A model generated the notes under the pieces. The model saw only the letters and a list, made by a program, of their open reading frames with translations. It ran no database searches and was not told the DNA's origin. Shown here one piece after another: positions 32,365-41,907 of a stretch of 64,000 nt of DNA; position 1 is the stretch's first letter; every line of letters begins with the position of its first letter. The position numbers and the translations under genes were made by a program. The DNA is from Amycolatopsis oliviviridis (GTDB lineage: Bacteria > Actinomycetota > Actinomycetes > Mycobacteriales > Pseudonocardiaceae). The DNA is taken from the NCBI RefSeq assembly GCF_014654365.1, contig NZ_BNAY01000006.1:55702-119701 (forward strand), in the 5' to 3' direction.

Positions 32365-33450
32365 TCACCTCCGCGGTGAGGAACCGACAAACTGATCGCG
32401 CTGGTGGAGACCCCAAACGGCGGAAGCGGCACGCCGCCAGGTGAACTCACTCGAACGGCTGAGACCACTGTCACGCAGCGCGGCCGCCCGCTCCGGATGG
32501 TCCAGCACGTCCCGCAAAGCGTCGGCAAGCGTTTGCGCCTCCCCCACGGGGACGACGACGCCCGCTCCCCCGGCGACCTCGACCAGCGCCGGGACGTCCG
32601 AATGCACCACCGGCACCCCGGCCGCCATCGCCTCGATCAGCGGCAGCCCGAATCCCTCCGCCCGGCTCGGCATCGCCAGCACCGACGCGCCCCGCAGCAC
32701 GGACGCCAGTTCCGCGTCACTCACCTTGCCCAGCACCCGCACGTCGGCGCCGTGCTCGCGCGCCAGCGCCACCGGGTCGATCCCGCCCCAGCCCGGCTGC
32801 CCGGCCAGCACCAGCGGCACCCCGATCCGGCCGGCGGCCTCGATCAGCACGTCGACGCCCTTGCGGGGCTCGATCGTCCCGATCGCGAGCATGTACCGCT
32901 CCGGAACGGTGACCTCGGCGAACTCGGAATGCGGCCGGACCCCGTGCGGGATCACGCGCACCGGCACGGACACCGGCACCAGCGCCGCGAGCTCGTCCGC
33001 AATCGCTTGCGTGGGCACCGTGAGCGCGGTCGCCTTCCGCGCGGCCCGCGTGATCACCGCCTTGTGCCACGCGACGCCGCGCGGGGTCAGCGTCCCGGGA
33101 TGCGTCCACGGCACGGTGTCGTGCACCGTGACCGACAGCGTCCGCCCCTTCGGCATCCGGGCGGGCGCGAGCGGCGTCGGCGCGTGGACCGCGTCGCCGC
33201 CCGGCCACCACGGCAGCCCCAGCTGCCAGGCCGCGATCAGCGCCCGCGGCGGGATCGGCAGCACTCGCGGCCCCTCGACGCCGTCGACGACCGCGGCTTC
33301 GATGTCGGTGTGCCGCGCGACCACGCTCGACACCGTCCAGCCCGGCGGCGCGGTCTCGGCGAGTGCCCGCAGCAGCTCGGCGGTGTAGCGGCCGGTCCCG
33401 CCGGGGACCGGCGCCAGCAGCTGCTCGGCGAGCACGACCAGTTCGGGCAT
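32365..33450 (-). CDS. GT4-family glycosyltransferase
   Basis: A 361-residue GT4 enzyme with GGTGRYTAELLRALAE near the N-terminus, AIGTIEPRKGVDVLIEA (about 205) and PSRAEGFGLPLIEAMAAGVPVV (EX7E, about 285). ATG 33450 is preferred over ATG 33471 because the domain begins at once and the start lies 19 bp from the divergent GT2 start at 33470. The close divergent starts imply overlapping promoters lying within the coding ends. Confidence 0.86.
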   Translation of the reverse strand: MPELVVLAEQLLAPVPGGTGRYTAELLRALAETAPPGWTVSSVVARHTDIEAAVVDGVEGPRVLPIPPRALIAAWQLGLPWWPGGDAVHAPTPLAPARMPKGRTLSVTVHDTVPWTHPGTLTPRGVAWHKAVITRAARKATALTVPTQAIADELAALVPVSVPVRVIPHGVRPHSEFAEVTVPERYMLAIGTIEPRKGVDVLIEAAGRIGVPLVLAGQPGWGGIDPVALAREHGADVRVLGKVSDAELASVLRGASVLAMPSRAEGFGLPLIEAMAAGVPVVHSDVPALVEVAGGAGVVVPVGEAQTLADALRDVLDHPERAAALRDSGLSRSSEFTWRRAASAVWGLHQRDQFVGSSPRR

Positions 33451-33469
33451 GGTCTCTATTCTCTCTGGC

Positions 33470-34393
33470 ATGACCGACGCCGAACCCAGCACCACCGTCG
33501 TCGTGGTCACCTGGCGCGGCGCCGCGCACATCACCGCCTGCCTCGACGCCCTCGCCGCGCAGTCCCGCCCGCATCGCACCCTGGTCGTCGACAATGCCTC
33601 CGACGACGGGACGGCCGCGTTCCTCGCCGCCCACCCGTCGAAACCCCGGGTGCTGCGGCTGCGGCGCAACACCGGGTACGCGGGCGCCATGGCCGCCGCA
33701 CTGGACAAAGTGGACACCCCGCTGATGGCGTGGCTGAACGACGACGCCGCGCCCGCCGCGGACTGGCTCGCGACCTGCGAAGACACCCTCGGCAAAGCTC
33801 CGCTCGCCGCCGCCGTGAGCGCCCGGCTGACGCTGGCCGACGGGACCGTCCAGTCCACCGGCGTCCGGCTGACCGCCGACGGCCACGGCGCCGACCTGCC
33901 CGGATCCGCCGGCGAGATCTTCGGCTTCTGCGGAGGCGCGGCCGTGCTGAACGTCGAGGCCCTCCGCTCCGTCGGCGGCGTCCCGGCCTCCTACTTCTGC
34001 TACTACGAGGACACCGACACCGCGTGGCGGCTGCGGCTGGCGGGCTGGGACGTCGTCAGCGCGGACGCCGACGTCACCCATCAGCATGGCGCGAGCACCC
34101 GGCCGGGTTCGGTCCAGTTCCACCTGTGGAACGAACGCAACCGCCTGCTGACCCTCCTCCGCTGTGCGCCGAGACAGGTCGCGATCCGGCAGCTGGTGAA
34201 GTTCGCGGTGCTCACCCTCGTCCTGCCTCTCCGGGGGAAACCACCGGCGCCGAACTTCCGTCCGAGCCTGAGATGCCGGGCCCTGGGCGCCGTCGCCGCC
34301 CGCCTGCCGCGCACGCTGGTCGAGCGGCGGGCCATCGGGCGGCGGGCGGCGCTCGACCGAGGCGCGGTCTGGGAGGCGTGGGCCGGGCTTTAA
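33470..34393 (+). CDS. GT2-family glycosyltransferase
   Basis: A 307-residue GT-A enzyme: VVVVTWRGAAHITACLDAL, VVDNASDDGT, NTGYAGAM, the DxD-like NDDAAP (about 90) and FCYYEDTDTAWRL. It resembles rhamnosyl/galactofuranosyl-type transferases. ATG 33470 is divergent from the GT4 gene; a GTG 21 bases upstream is the alternative. About 200 bp without a gene separate it from the large fusion enzyme downstream; I see no clear signal there apart from the RBS of the next gene. Confidence 0.85.
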   Translation: MTDAEPSTTVVVVTWRGAAHITACLDALAAQSRPHRTLVVDNASDDGTAAFLAAHPSKPRVLRLRRNTGYAGAMAAALDKVDTPLMAWLNDDAAPAADWLATCEDTLGKAPLAAAVSARLTLADGTVQSTGVRLTADGHGADLPGSAGEIFGFCGGAAVLNVEALRSVGGVPASYFCYYEDTDTAWRLRLAGWDVVSADADVTHQHGASTRPGSVQFHLWNERNRLLTLLRCAPRQVAIRQLVKFAVLTLVLPLRGKPPAPNFRPSLRCRALGAVAARLPRTLVERRAIGRRAALDRGAVWEAWAGL

Positions 34394-34591
34394 GCTCTGA
34401 CAGAAGACGGAGATGAAGGTCGAGTCCGAGAAGGGCCTCGCAGGAGCCCGCCCTCGGCCGAAGGCCCCGCTTCGCGACGGCAGGGCGCCCCGGCACCAGC
34501 GGCGAGGGGCAGGCAGACGAGCGCCCTGGCGGCGCGAAGCGGTCGCGGGCTCTTCATTGACACCGTCCAATCGAGTGCAGGGAGTACGGCT

Positions 34592-37105
34592 TTGGCGCAG
34601 GGGGAAACGCAACCGGTCGTCTCGGTGATCGTGGTGAACTACCGGGGAGCGGCCGACACCGTCACCTGCCTGCGCGCCCTCGCTGAACACGATTACCCGA
34701 ACCTCGAGGTCATCTGCGTCGACAACGCCTCCGGCGGCGAAGACGTGGCCGAGATCAAGGCCGCCGCCCCGGGCGTCAAGCTCGTCGAGTCCCCGGTGAA
34801 CTCCGGTTTCGCGGGCGGCTGCAACCTCGGTGCCCGGCACGCCACCGGCACCGTCCTCGCCTTCCTCAACAACGACGCCCGTCCGGCGCCGGGCTGGGTG
34901 GGCGCGGCCGTCGCCGAACTGCGCGCGCAGCCGACGGTCGCCGCGGTGGCCAGCAAGGTCCTCGACTGGGACGGCACCGGCACCGATTTCGTCGACGCGG
35001 GCCTGACCTGGTTCGGCATGGGCTACAAACGCCACGCGGGCGGTCCCCTGGCCGACGTCCCCTCCGCCGAACACGAGATCGCCAAGGACGTCCTGTTCGC
35101 GACCGGTTCGGCGATGTTCGTCCGCGCCGGGGTGTTCGCCGAACTCGGCGGGTTCGACGAGCGGTTCTTCATGTTCTACGAGGACGTCGACCTCGGCTGG
35201 CGGCTGAACCTGCGCGGCTGGCGCGTGCGGTACGTGCCGGAGTCGCTGACCTATCACAAGCACCACGCCACGATGTCCACTGTGGACGCTCCCGATTCCG
35301 GTCGCGAGACGTTCCTGCTGGAGCGCAACGCCCTGGCCGCGCTGTACAAGAACCTCTCCGACGAGACCCTCTCGCGCGCACTGCCCGCCGCGCTCGCGCT
35401 GGCCGTCCGCCGGGCGACGGCACGCGGAGACCTCGACGCCACCCAGCTCGACCTCGCCCACGGTGTCGGCCCGGCCGAGACCGGTCCGGTCGAGGTCCCG
35501 AGGACCACGCTGGCCGGCGTGCTGGCGATCGACCAGTTCGTCGAGCTGCTGCCGTCGCTCGCGGAGTCGCGCGCCGCCGAACAGGCCGCCCGCGTCCGCA
35601 CCGACGCCGATCTGCTTCCCTTGCTGCGCAAGGCTTTGGAGCCCGCGTATCCGCTGCCGCGCTATCTGGCCGCGCACGACATCCTGGTCGAGACGTTCGG
35701 CATCGACGCACTCTTCGGGCAGCGCCGCAAGGTCCTGGTGATCACCGGCGACGCGATCACCGAACGGATGGCGGGCCCGGCGATCCGCGCGTGGAACATG
35801 TCCGCGACGCTGGCCACCGAGCACGACGTCCACCTGGTGACGGTCAACCCGCTCGCCGACCCGCCGCCCGCGCCGTTCCGGGTCAGCGCGGCGACCCGCC
35901 GCGATCTGGAGACCCCGATCGCCTGGGCCGACATCATCGTCCTGCAGGGTCACGTGCTGGAACTCGCGCCCTCGCTCAAGAAGCAGTACGCGCACAAGAT
36001 CGTGGTCGCGGACCTGTACGACCCGATGCACCTGGAACTGCTCGAACAGGGCAAGGGCGTCCCCGACGACAAACGCGCGCTGGACCTGATCGGCGTCACC
36101 AAGGTCCTCGACGCGCAGCTGGAACGCGGCGACTTCTTCCTGTGCGCTTCGGAGCGGCAGCGTCATTTCTGGCTGGGTCACCTCGCCGCGATGGGCAGGC
36201 TTTCGCCGCGCCTCTACGACGCCGACCCGACCACCCAGTCGCTGCTCTCGATCGTCCCCTTCGGACTGTCCCCCAACGCACCGGTCCGCACCGGACCCGG
36301 CCTTCGGTCCACTTTGCACGGGATCGGCGAGACCGATCACGTCGTGCTGTGGGCGGGCGGGGTCTACAGCTGGTTCGACCCGCTCACCCTGGTCCGCGCG
36401 ATCGAGCAACTACGGCAGCGTCGCGGCGACGTCCGCCTGGTGTTCCTCGGGATGAAGCATCCCAACCCCGAGGTCACCGAGATGGACATCGGGGCGCGCA
36501 CGATGCTGCTGTCGGACACGCTCGGCCTCACCGGCAAGCACGTGTTCTTCAACCAGCACTGGGTTCCCTACGAGGAGCGCCAGAACTGGCTGCTGGACGC
36601 GAACTGCGGCGTCACCACGCACTACGAGCACGTCGAGACGACGTTCGCCTTCCGCACCCGGGTGCTGGACTACCTGTGGGCCGGGCTGCCGATCGTCACC
36701 ACCGACGGCGACTCGTTCGCCGACCTGGTCCGCGAGGAGAAGCTCGGCGTCGTCGTCCCCGCCGAGGACGTGGACGCGCTGGCCGCCGCGCTGGAAAAGG
36801 CGTTGTACGACGAGGAATTCGCCGCGGGCTGCGTCGAGCGGATGGCCGCCGTCGCCCAGCGCTACGCCTGGCCGGAGGCGCTGAAACCGCTGGTGGAGTT
36901 CTGCCGGAACCCGCGGCCCGCCGCCGACCGGCTGCCCGGCTCGGACGACCTCGTGGTCACCGCGCCGGTGCGGGGCAAGGAAATGCTGCGCCGCGACGTC
37001 GACCTGATCCGCGAGTACCTCGCCGACGGCGGCCCGAAGGAACTCGTGCGGCGCGTCGGCGGCCGGGTGGTCAAGGTCGCCAAGCAGAGGCTCGGCCGTG
37101 GCTGA
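34592..37105 (+). CDS. Bifunctional glycosyltransferase, GT2-GT4 fusion
   Basis: An 837-residue two-domain enzyme. Residues about 8-260 are a GT2 domain (SVIVVNYRGAADTVTCLRAL, VDNASGGED, NNDARPAPGW, RFFMFYEDVDLGWRL). A helical linker follows (about 260-375). Residues about 385-790 form a GT-B/GT4 domain (VVLWAGGVYSWFDPLTLV, EHVETTFAFRTRVLDYLWAGLPIV). It could add two consecutive sugars to one glycan. TTG 34592 is chosen because GGGAG precedes it by 7 nt. Its 3' end overlaps the next GT4 start by 8 bases, indicating coupling. Confidence 0.87.
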   Translation: MAQGETQPVVSVIVVNYRGAADTVTCLRALAEHDYPNLEVICVDNASGGEDVAEIKAAAPGVKLVESPVNSGFAGGCNLGARHATGTVLAFLNNDARPAPGWVGAAVAELRAQPTVAAVASKVLDWDGTGTDFVDAGLTWFGMGYKRHAGGPLADVPSAEHEIAKDVLFATGSAMFVRAGVFAELGGFDERFFMFYEDVDLGWRLNLRGWRVRYVPESLTYHKHHATMSTVDAPDSGRETFLLERNALAALYKNLSDETLSRALPAALALAVRRATARGDLDATQLDLAHGVGPAETGPVEVPRTTLAGVLAIDQFVELLPSLAESRAAEQAARVRTDADLLPLLRKALEPAYPLPRYLAAHDILVETFGIDALFGQRRKVLVITGDAITERMAGPAIRAWNMSATLATEHDVHLVTVNPLADPPPAPFRVSAATRRDLETPIAWADIIVLQGHVLELAPSLKKQYAHKIVVADLYDPMHLELLEQGKGVPDDKRALDLIGVTKVLDAQLERGDFFLCASERQRHFWLGHLAAMGRLSPRLYDADPTTQSLLSIVPFGLSPNAPVRTGPGLRSTLHGIGETDHVVLWAGGVYSWFDPLTLVRAIEQLRQRRGDVRLVFLGMKHPNPEVTEMDIGARTMLLSDTLGLTGKHVFFNQHWVPYEERQNWLLDANCGVTTHYEHVETTFAFRTRVLDYLWAGLPIVTTDGDSFADLVREEKLGVVVPAEDVDALAAALEKALYDEEFAAGCVERMAAVAQRYAWPEALKPLVEFCRNPRPAADRLPGSDDLVVTAPVRGKEMLRRDVDLIREYLADGGPKELVRRVGGRVVKVAKQRLGRG

Positions 37106-38186
37106 TCGTCCGTTGCGCGTCCTGCTCGACGGGACCCCGCTGCTCGGTGCCAGGACGGGTATCGGCCGGTACACCGTCGCCCTGTCCGAAGAGCTCGCCT
37201 CGATGTCCGAAGTGGACACTCGCGCGGTGGCGTTCACGTTGCGCGGCTGGCGACGGCTGCGGCACGTGCTCCCGCACGGTGTCCGGGCCCGCGGCATGCC
37301 GGTGGCGGCACGGCTACTGCGCAAGGCGTGGCTGCGTTCGCAGCTGCCGCCGGTGGAGCTGTTCGCCGGGCCGACGGACGTCGTGCACGGCACCAACTTC
37401 GTGCTGCCGGGACGGTTCCGCGCGGCGGGTGTGGTGACGATCCACGATCTGGCCTTTTTGGACGCTCCCGAGGAACTCGCGCCGAGCGATCACGAACTCC
37501 CGCAGCTGGTCCGGCGCGGCGCCCGGCTCGCCGACGCGATCTGCACCCCCACCAACGCCGTCGCCGATCAGGTCGCCGAACGGCTCGACGTGGACCGCGG
37601 CAAGATCATCGTCACCCCGCTCGGGGTGAACCCGGCCTGGTTCACCGCGCGCCCGCCGGACCCCGAGCGCCGCAAGGAACTCGGTCTTCCGGACAAGTAC
37701 CTGCTCTTCGCCGGCGCTCCCGGGCCCCGCAAGGGTTTGCACTGGCTCCAGCAGGCGCACGAGGCGGCGCCGGATCTGCCGGATCTGGTGTTCGTCGGTC
37801 CCGGTTCGTTCGCGGTGGGCCCGCGTTCACGGCATGTGGGCTACCTGTCGGACGTGAACCTCCGGCGCGTCGTCGCCGGGGCCAGCGCGCTGGTGCTGCC
37901 GTCGCGCGACGAGGGTTTCGGGCTTCCGGTGCTGGAAGCGCTGGCGTCGGACGTGCCCGTCGTGTGCACGGACATCCCGGCGCTGCGCGAGGTCGCGGGG
38001 AACTGCGCGAGCCTGGTGCCCTACGAAGACGTCGACGGGCTCGTGGAAGCGCTGCGGATGGCCGTCAGCGATCCGCACGCCGTCGCGACTTCGGCCGCGC
38101 GCCGCGCCCACGTCGCGAACTTCACCTGGCGCGCGTGCGCCGAACTCACCGTCGCCGCCTATCGCCAGGCCAGCACCAAACACTGA
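37098..38186 (+). CDS. GT4-family glycosyltransferase
   Basis: A 362-residue GT-B enzyme with ARTGIGRYTVALSEEL, LFAGAPGPRKGLHWL (about 195) and PSRDEGFGLPVLEALASDVPVV (EX7E, about 272). GTG 37098 overlaps the fusion-enzyme stop by 8 bases. It is part of the polysaccharide cluster next to rmlD-rmlB, so a mannosyl or rhamnosyl donor is likely. Confidence 0.87.
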   Translation: MADRPLRVLLDGTPLLGARTGIGRYTVALSEELASMSEVDTRAVAFTLRGWRRLRHVLPHGVRARGMPVAARLLRKAWLRSQLPPVELFAGPTDVVHGTNFVLPGRFRAAGVVTIHDLAFLDAPEELAPSDHELPQLVRRGARLADAICTPTNAVADQVAERLDVDRGKIIVTPLGVNPAWFTARPPDPERRKELGLPDKYLLFAGAPGPRKGLHWLQQAHEAAPDLPDLVFVGPGSFAVGPRSRHVGYLSDVNLRRVVAGASALVLPSRDEGFGLPVLEALASDVPVVCTDIPALREVAGNCASLVPYEDVDGLVEALRMAVSDPHAVATSAARRAHVANFTWRACAELTVAAYRQASTKH

Positions 38187-38191
38187 CCTCC

Positions 38192-38255
38192 CGCGTTTCG
38201 TCCTCTGAATGCGGTTCTTGCGTATGCAACTACAGTATTCAGAGGACGAAATGCG
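38192..38255. terminator. Long hairpin, class D, between convergent genes
   Basis: The arms 38192-38211 and 38236-38255 share TTTCGTCCTCTGAAT paired to its complement, with two mismatches and a 24-nt apex. The same outer stem recurs at 59335-59398 with a different apex. It starts 5 bases past the GT4 stop codon and ends 6 bases before rmlD's. Confidence 0.75.
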
Positions 38256-38261
38256 ACAGGG

Positions 38262-39134
38262 TCAGGAAGCGAAGTAGGCCTTCAGGGCATCGGTCCAGTC
38301 CCGAAGCGGCGTGAGACCCGCCTCGCGCCACGAAGCGTTCGACAGCACCCCGTACGCCGGGCGCTTCGCCGGACGCGGGAACTCCGCCGTCGTACAGGGC
38401 TTCACCCGCGCCGGGTCCGCGCCGAGTTCGGCGAAGATCGCTTGAGCGAACCCGCACCACGTCGTCGACCCGCCGCCCGTGCAGTGCAGCACCCGTTGTG
38501 ACGGACCCTCTCCGGCGACAACGCGACCGGCCAGCTCCAGCAGTCCGGCGGCGAGATCGCGGGACCAGGTCGGCGCGCCGGTCTGATCGTCCACTACGGA
38601 CAGTTCTTCACGTTCTTTTTCCAGCCGCGCCATGGTCTTCACGAAATTCGACCCGGTCTTGCCGTACACCCAGGACGTCCGCACGATCCAGGACCGCGCC
38701 CCCGAACCGAGGACAGCGTCCTCGCCTGCCGCCTTCGTCCGGCCGTACGCGTTGAGCGGCCCCAGCAGATCCGTGACCTCGTACGGCGAAGTCGCGTCGC
38801 CGGTGAAGACGTAATCCGTGGACACGTGGATGAGCGGCACCCCGCGCGACGAACACGCCGCGGCGAGCACCCGGGGGCCGTCGGCGTTCACCGCGAACGC
38901 CCGCTCCTCGTCGGTTTCCGCCGCGTCGACCGCGGTGTAGGCGGCCGCGTTGATCACCACCGGCGACGTCCCCGCCGCCCGTGCCCGGTCCGCCAGTTCG
39001 GTGACCGCGGCGACGACCTTGCCGGTGTCGCGCACGTCCAGCTCCGCGGACGACGGCGTCGCGGAGTCCGGCGCCAGCGCCGCGATGTCCTGCCCCAGCT
39101 GGCCGGATCCGCCCGGTACGAGAACACTCAGCAC
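38262..39134 (-). CDS. rmlD: dTDP-4-dehydrorhamnose reductase
   Basis: A 290-residue short-chain reductase: N-terminal VPGGSGQLGQD nucleotide loop, STDYVFTGD (about 110) and the catalytic YGRTK (about 134). It performs the final step of dTDP-L-rhamnose synthesis using NAD(P)H. GTG 39134 lies 2 bases after the rmlB stop, so the pair is coupled; earlier in-frame codons fall inside rmlB. The product is the donor for WbbL. Confidence 0.93.
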   Translation of the reverse strand: MLSVLVPGGSGQLGQDIAALAPDSATPSSAELDVRDTGKVVAAVTELADRARAAGTSPVVINAAAYTAVDAAETDEERAFAVNADGPRVLAAACSSRGVPLIHVSTDYVFTGDATSPYEVTDLLGPLNAYGRTKAAGEDAVLGSGARSWIVRTSWVYGKTGSNFVKTMARLEKEREELSVVDDQTGAPTWSRDLAAGLLELAGRVVAGEGPSQRVLHCTGGGSTTWCGFAQAIFAELGADPARVKPCTTAEFPRPAKRPAYGVLSNASWREAGLTPLRDWTDALKAYFAS

Positions 39135-39136
39135 TT

Positions 39137-40120
39137 TCAGGCCCCCGCGCGGTTCTTCAGCGGCTCCCACCACGAACGGTTTTCGCGATACCAGGCGACC
39201 GTGTCGGCCAGACCGTCCTCAAAGGACATCCGGGGCGCGTAACCGAGCTCGGCCGAGATCTTGGCGATGTCCACCGAGTACCGGCGATCGTGGCCCTTGC
39301 GGTCCTCGACCGGTTCGACGCTCTCCCAATCGGCGTCGACGGCGGTCAGCAGCCGCCCGGTCAGCTCGCGGTTGGTCAGTTCCGTACCACCGCCGATGTT
39401 GTAGACCTCGCCCGGCCTGCCGCCGTCGGCGACGAGCTGGATCCCGCGGCAGTGGTCGTCCACGTGCAGCCAGTCACGCACGTTGAGCCCGTCGCCGTAC
39501 AGCGGGACCTTCTTGCCGTCGAGCAGGTTCGTCACGAAGAGCGGGATGACCTTCTCCGGGAATTGGTACGGACCGTAGTTGTTCGAGCACCTCGTGACAC
39601 AGACGGGGAGTCCGTGGGTGCGGAAGAAGGAACGGGCCAGCAGATCCGAGGAGGCCTTCGACGCCGAATACGGCGAATTCGGCTCCAAAGCGTGGTCTTC
39701 GGCCCAGGATCCCTCGTCGATCGAGCCGTAGACCTCGTCGGTCGACACGTGGACGAACTTCCCGACCTCGGCCTCGAGCGCGGCCTGCAGCAGGGTCTGC
39801 GTGCCGAGCACATTGGTCAGCACGAAGTCGGCGGCACCGGCGATCGAACGGTCCACATGGGACTCGGCGGCGAAGTGGACGACGAGGTCGATGCCTCGCA
39901 TCAGCTCGCTGACCAGGGCGGCGTCGCAGATGTCGCCCTTCTCGAACCGGTAGCGCGGGTTCTTGCGCACCGGCTCCAGGTTCGCTTCGTTGCCCGCGTA
40001 CGTGAGCTTGTCGAGCACGATCAGCTCGGCGTCGGCCAGGCTCGGATACGCCCCTGTCAGCACCTGGCGGACGTAATGCGAACCGATGAACCCGGCACCC
40101 CCGGTGACCAGCACGCGCAT
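39137..40120 (-). CDS. rmlB: dTDP-glucose 4,6-dehydratase
   Basis: A 327-residue SDR enzyme: VTGGAGFIGSHYVR (1-20), STDEVYGSI with the catalytic Asp/Glu (about 120), YSASKASSD (YxxxK, about 147) and NYGPYQFPEKVIP. It converts dTDP-glucose to the 4-keto-6-deoxy sugar. ATG 40120 follows AAGGAGGG. It is divergent from the LCP ligase gene over a 150-bp promoter region. rmlA and rmlC are not in the window. Confidence 0.95.
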   Translation of the reverse strand: MRVLVTGGAGFIGSHYVRQVLTGAYPSLADAELIVLDKLTYAGNEANLEPVRKNPRYRFEKGDICDAALVSELMRGIDLVVHFAAESHVDRSIAGAADFVLTNVLGTQTLLQAALEAEVGKFVHVSTDEVYGSIDEGSWAEDHALEPNSPYSASKASSDLLARSFFRTHGLPVCVTRCSNNYGPYQFPEKVIPLFVTNLLDGKKVPLYGDGLNVRDWLHVDDHCRGIQLVADGGRPGEVYNIGGGTELTNRELTGRLLTAVDADWESVEPVEDRKGHDRRYSVDIAKISAELGYAPRMSFEDGLADTVAWYRENRSWWEPLKNRAGA

Positions 40121-40270
40121 CCCGCGATCCCTCCTTGACGACTTCCCGGTCCGGCGAGTGTGTCACGACCGGGGCAACCTTTCACCAGCCTACGGACGTC
40201 TAACACGGAGATCAGTAGAGTCATGGTCGAGGCACGAGTGTGCCCTGGGGAGATTCGTGGAGGACCGCAC

Positions 40271-41818
40271 GTGACCGAGTGGCCCGGGCCACCCATTCCG
40301 GCGCGCCGTGGCGGCGTCGCGATGTTCGCCCGCCGCGGGGTGAAGGTCGTGTTCAGCCTGGTCTCGATCACGATCCTGACGCTGACCTGGTGGGGCTGGC
40401 AGTTCATCGGCGACCCGTCGCAGGGCTTCGCGACCACGAACATCTTCGAAGACAACGGGCACCCGCCGGCGAAACCGCTGGACGGCGCGATCGACATCCT
40501 GCTCGTCGGCCAGGACAGCCGCACCGACGCGCAGGGCAACCCGCTGCCGCGCGAGGTCCTCGACATGCTGCACGCCGGTGTTTCGGACGGCGAGCGCCAG
40601 ACCGACACGATGATCCTGGTGCACATCCCCCAGAACGGTAAGAAGGCGGTCGCGATCTCCTTCCCCCGTGACTCGTGGGTCGAGATCACCGGCGGTTTCG
40701 GCAAGCACAAACTCAACAGCGCGTACGTGTACGCCTACAACGACACGTCGAAGACGCTGCAGCAGCAGGGCAACTCCGACCTCAAGGACGTCGACGCCAA
40801 GGCCAAGGACGCCGGGCGCAAGAACCTGATCGCCACGCTGGAGAAGTTCATCGGCAAGCCGAAGATGATCGACCGGTACGCCGAGGTGAACCTGTCGAGC
40901 TTCTACGAGATCACCAAGGCGATCGGCGGCGTCGAGGTCTGCCTCAACAACGCCGTCAAGGAGAAGAAGTCCGGCGTGGACCTGCCCGCCGGGAAGTCGA
41001 CCGTCGAAGGGGTCCAGGCGCTCGCGTTCGTCCGGCAGCGGTACGACCTGCAGAACGGCGACCTCGACCGGATCGCGCGGCAGCAGGCCTTCCTGTCCGG
41101 GCTGGCGAACAAGGTCCTCTCCTCCGACGTCCTGATCAACCCGGCGAAGATCTCGGACCTGATCGCCGCGGTGAAGAAGTCGGTCGTGCTGTCGGCGGGC
41201 TGGGACCTGCCGGAGTTCGCCGCGCAGATGCGCGGGCTGACCAGCGGGAACGTCGAGTTCCACACGATCCCGACCCAGGGCGACGCGACCATCGGCGGCG
41301 CCGCCGTGCTCCGGGTGGACCCGGCGCAGGTGCAGGCCGAGGTCACCCGCCTGACCTCCGACGGCGAGACGGCACCGACCTCGACCCCGGCCACGCTGCC
41401 GGGCGCGGAAGCGGTGACCGTCGAACTGTTCGACGGCTCCGGCTCCCCCACGATGGCCACCGAGACCCGGAACCTCTTGCAGGGCAAGGGTTTCAAGCTC
41501 GCGGCGGACACCAAGCTCAGCACCCGCAACTCGACGGTCATCCGGCACGCGCCGGGCGACGAGGCCGCGCTGGCCCTGATCAAGCAGGTCTTCGGCACCG
41601 CGGTGCAGACCGAGGCGGATCGCGACGTCGCCCCCGGCAAGGTGCGGATCCTGCTCGGCAAGGACTTCAAGGGCGCGTCCACGAACCAGGGCGGCGTGGC
41701 CACCACGTCCGCGCCGAAACCGCCGCCCGCCTCGAAGCCCGTTCAGCCGTCCTCCAGTGCCCCGGCGGCGCCCACCACGACGCCGATCGTCGCGGGCGAT
41801 GTGCCCTGCGTCAATTAA
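40271..41818 (+). CDS. LytR-CpsA-Psr (LCP) ligase with LytR_C domain
   Basis: A 515-residue membrane enzyme. It has a short cytoplasmic head, one TM helix (about 23-43) and an LCP catalytic domain (about 75-345; DILLVGQDSRTD, DTMILVHIP, SFPRDSWVEI, VNLSSFYEITKAIGGVEVCLN, FVRQR). A LytR_C domain (about 380-465) and a Pro/Ser-rich tail ending VPCVN follow. LCP proteins transfer polyprenyl-PP-linked glycans such as arabinogalactan to peptidoglycan. GTG 40271 follows GGAGG by 8 nt. It is adjacent to rmlBD, as in mycobacteria. Confidence 0.92.
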   Translation: MTEWPGPPIPARRGGVAMFARRGVKVVFSLVSITILTLTWWGWQFIGDPSQGFATTNIFEDNGHPPAKPLDGAIDILLVGQDSRTDAQGNPLPREVLDMLHAGVSDGERQTDTMILVHIPQNGKKAVAISFPRDSWVEITGGFGKHKLNSAYVYAYNDTSKTLQQQGNSDLKDVDAKAKDAGRKNLIATLEKFIGKPKMIDRYAEVNLSSFYEITKAIGGVEVCLNNAVKEKKSGVDLPAGKSTVEGVQALAFVRQRYDLQNGDLDRIARQQAFLSGLANKVLSSDVLINPAKISDLIAAVKKSVVLSAGWDLPEFAAQMRGLTSGNVEFHTIPTQGDATIGGAAVLRVDPAQVQAEVTRLTSDGETAPTSTPATLPGAEAVTVELFDGSGSPTMATETRNLLQGKGFKLAADTKLSTRNSTVIRHAPGDEAALALIKQVFGTAVQTEADRDVAPGKVRILLGKDFKGASTNQGGVATTSAPKPPPASKPVQPSSSAPAAPTTTPIVAGDVPCVN

Positions 41819-41907
41819 TTCCGGGTACTCAGCGTGGCCGACCTCTCCGTGGCCTAGCCTTCTCCTACGATCGGACCAACGGGCAGCGCAAGGGGAGGTG
41901 AACAGGG

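Noticed and set aside
32717..36409. 1230-codon minus-strand ORF across the glycosyltransferase genes
   Set aside because: Its sequence is the complement of well-supported genes with clear motifs, and its composition is non-protein-like.
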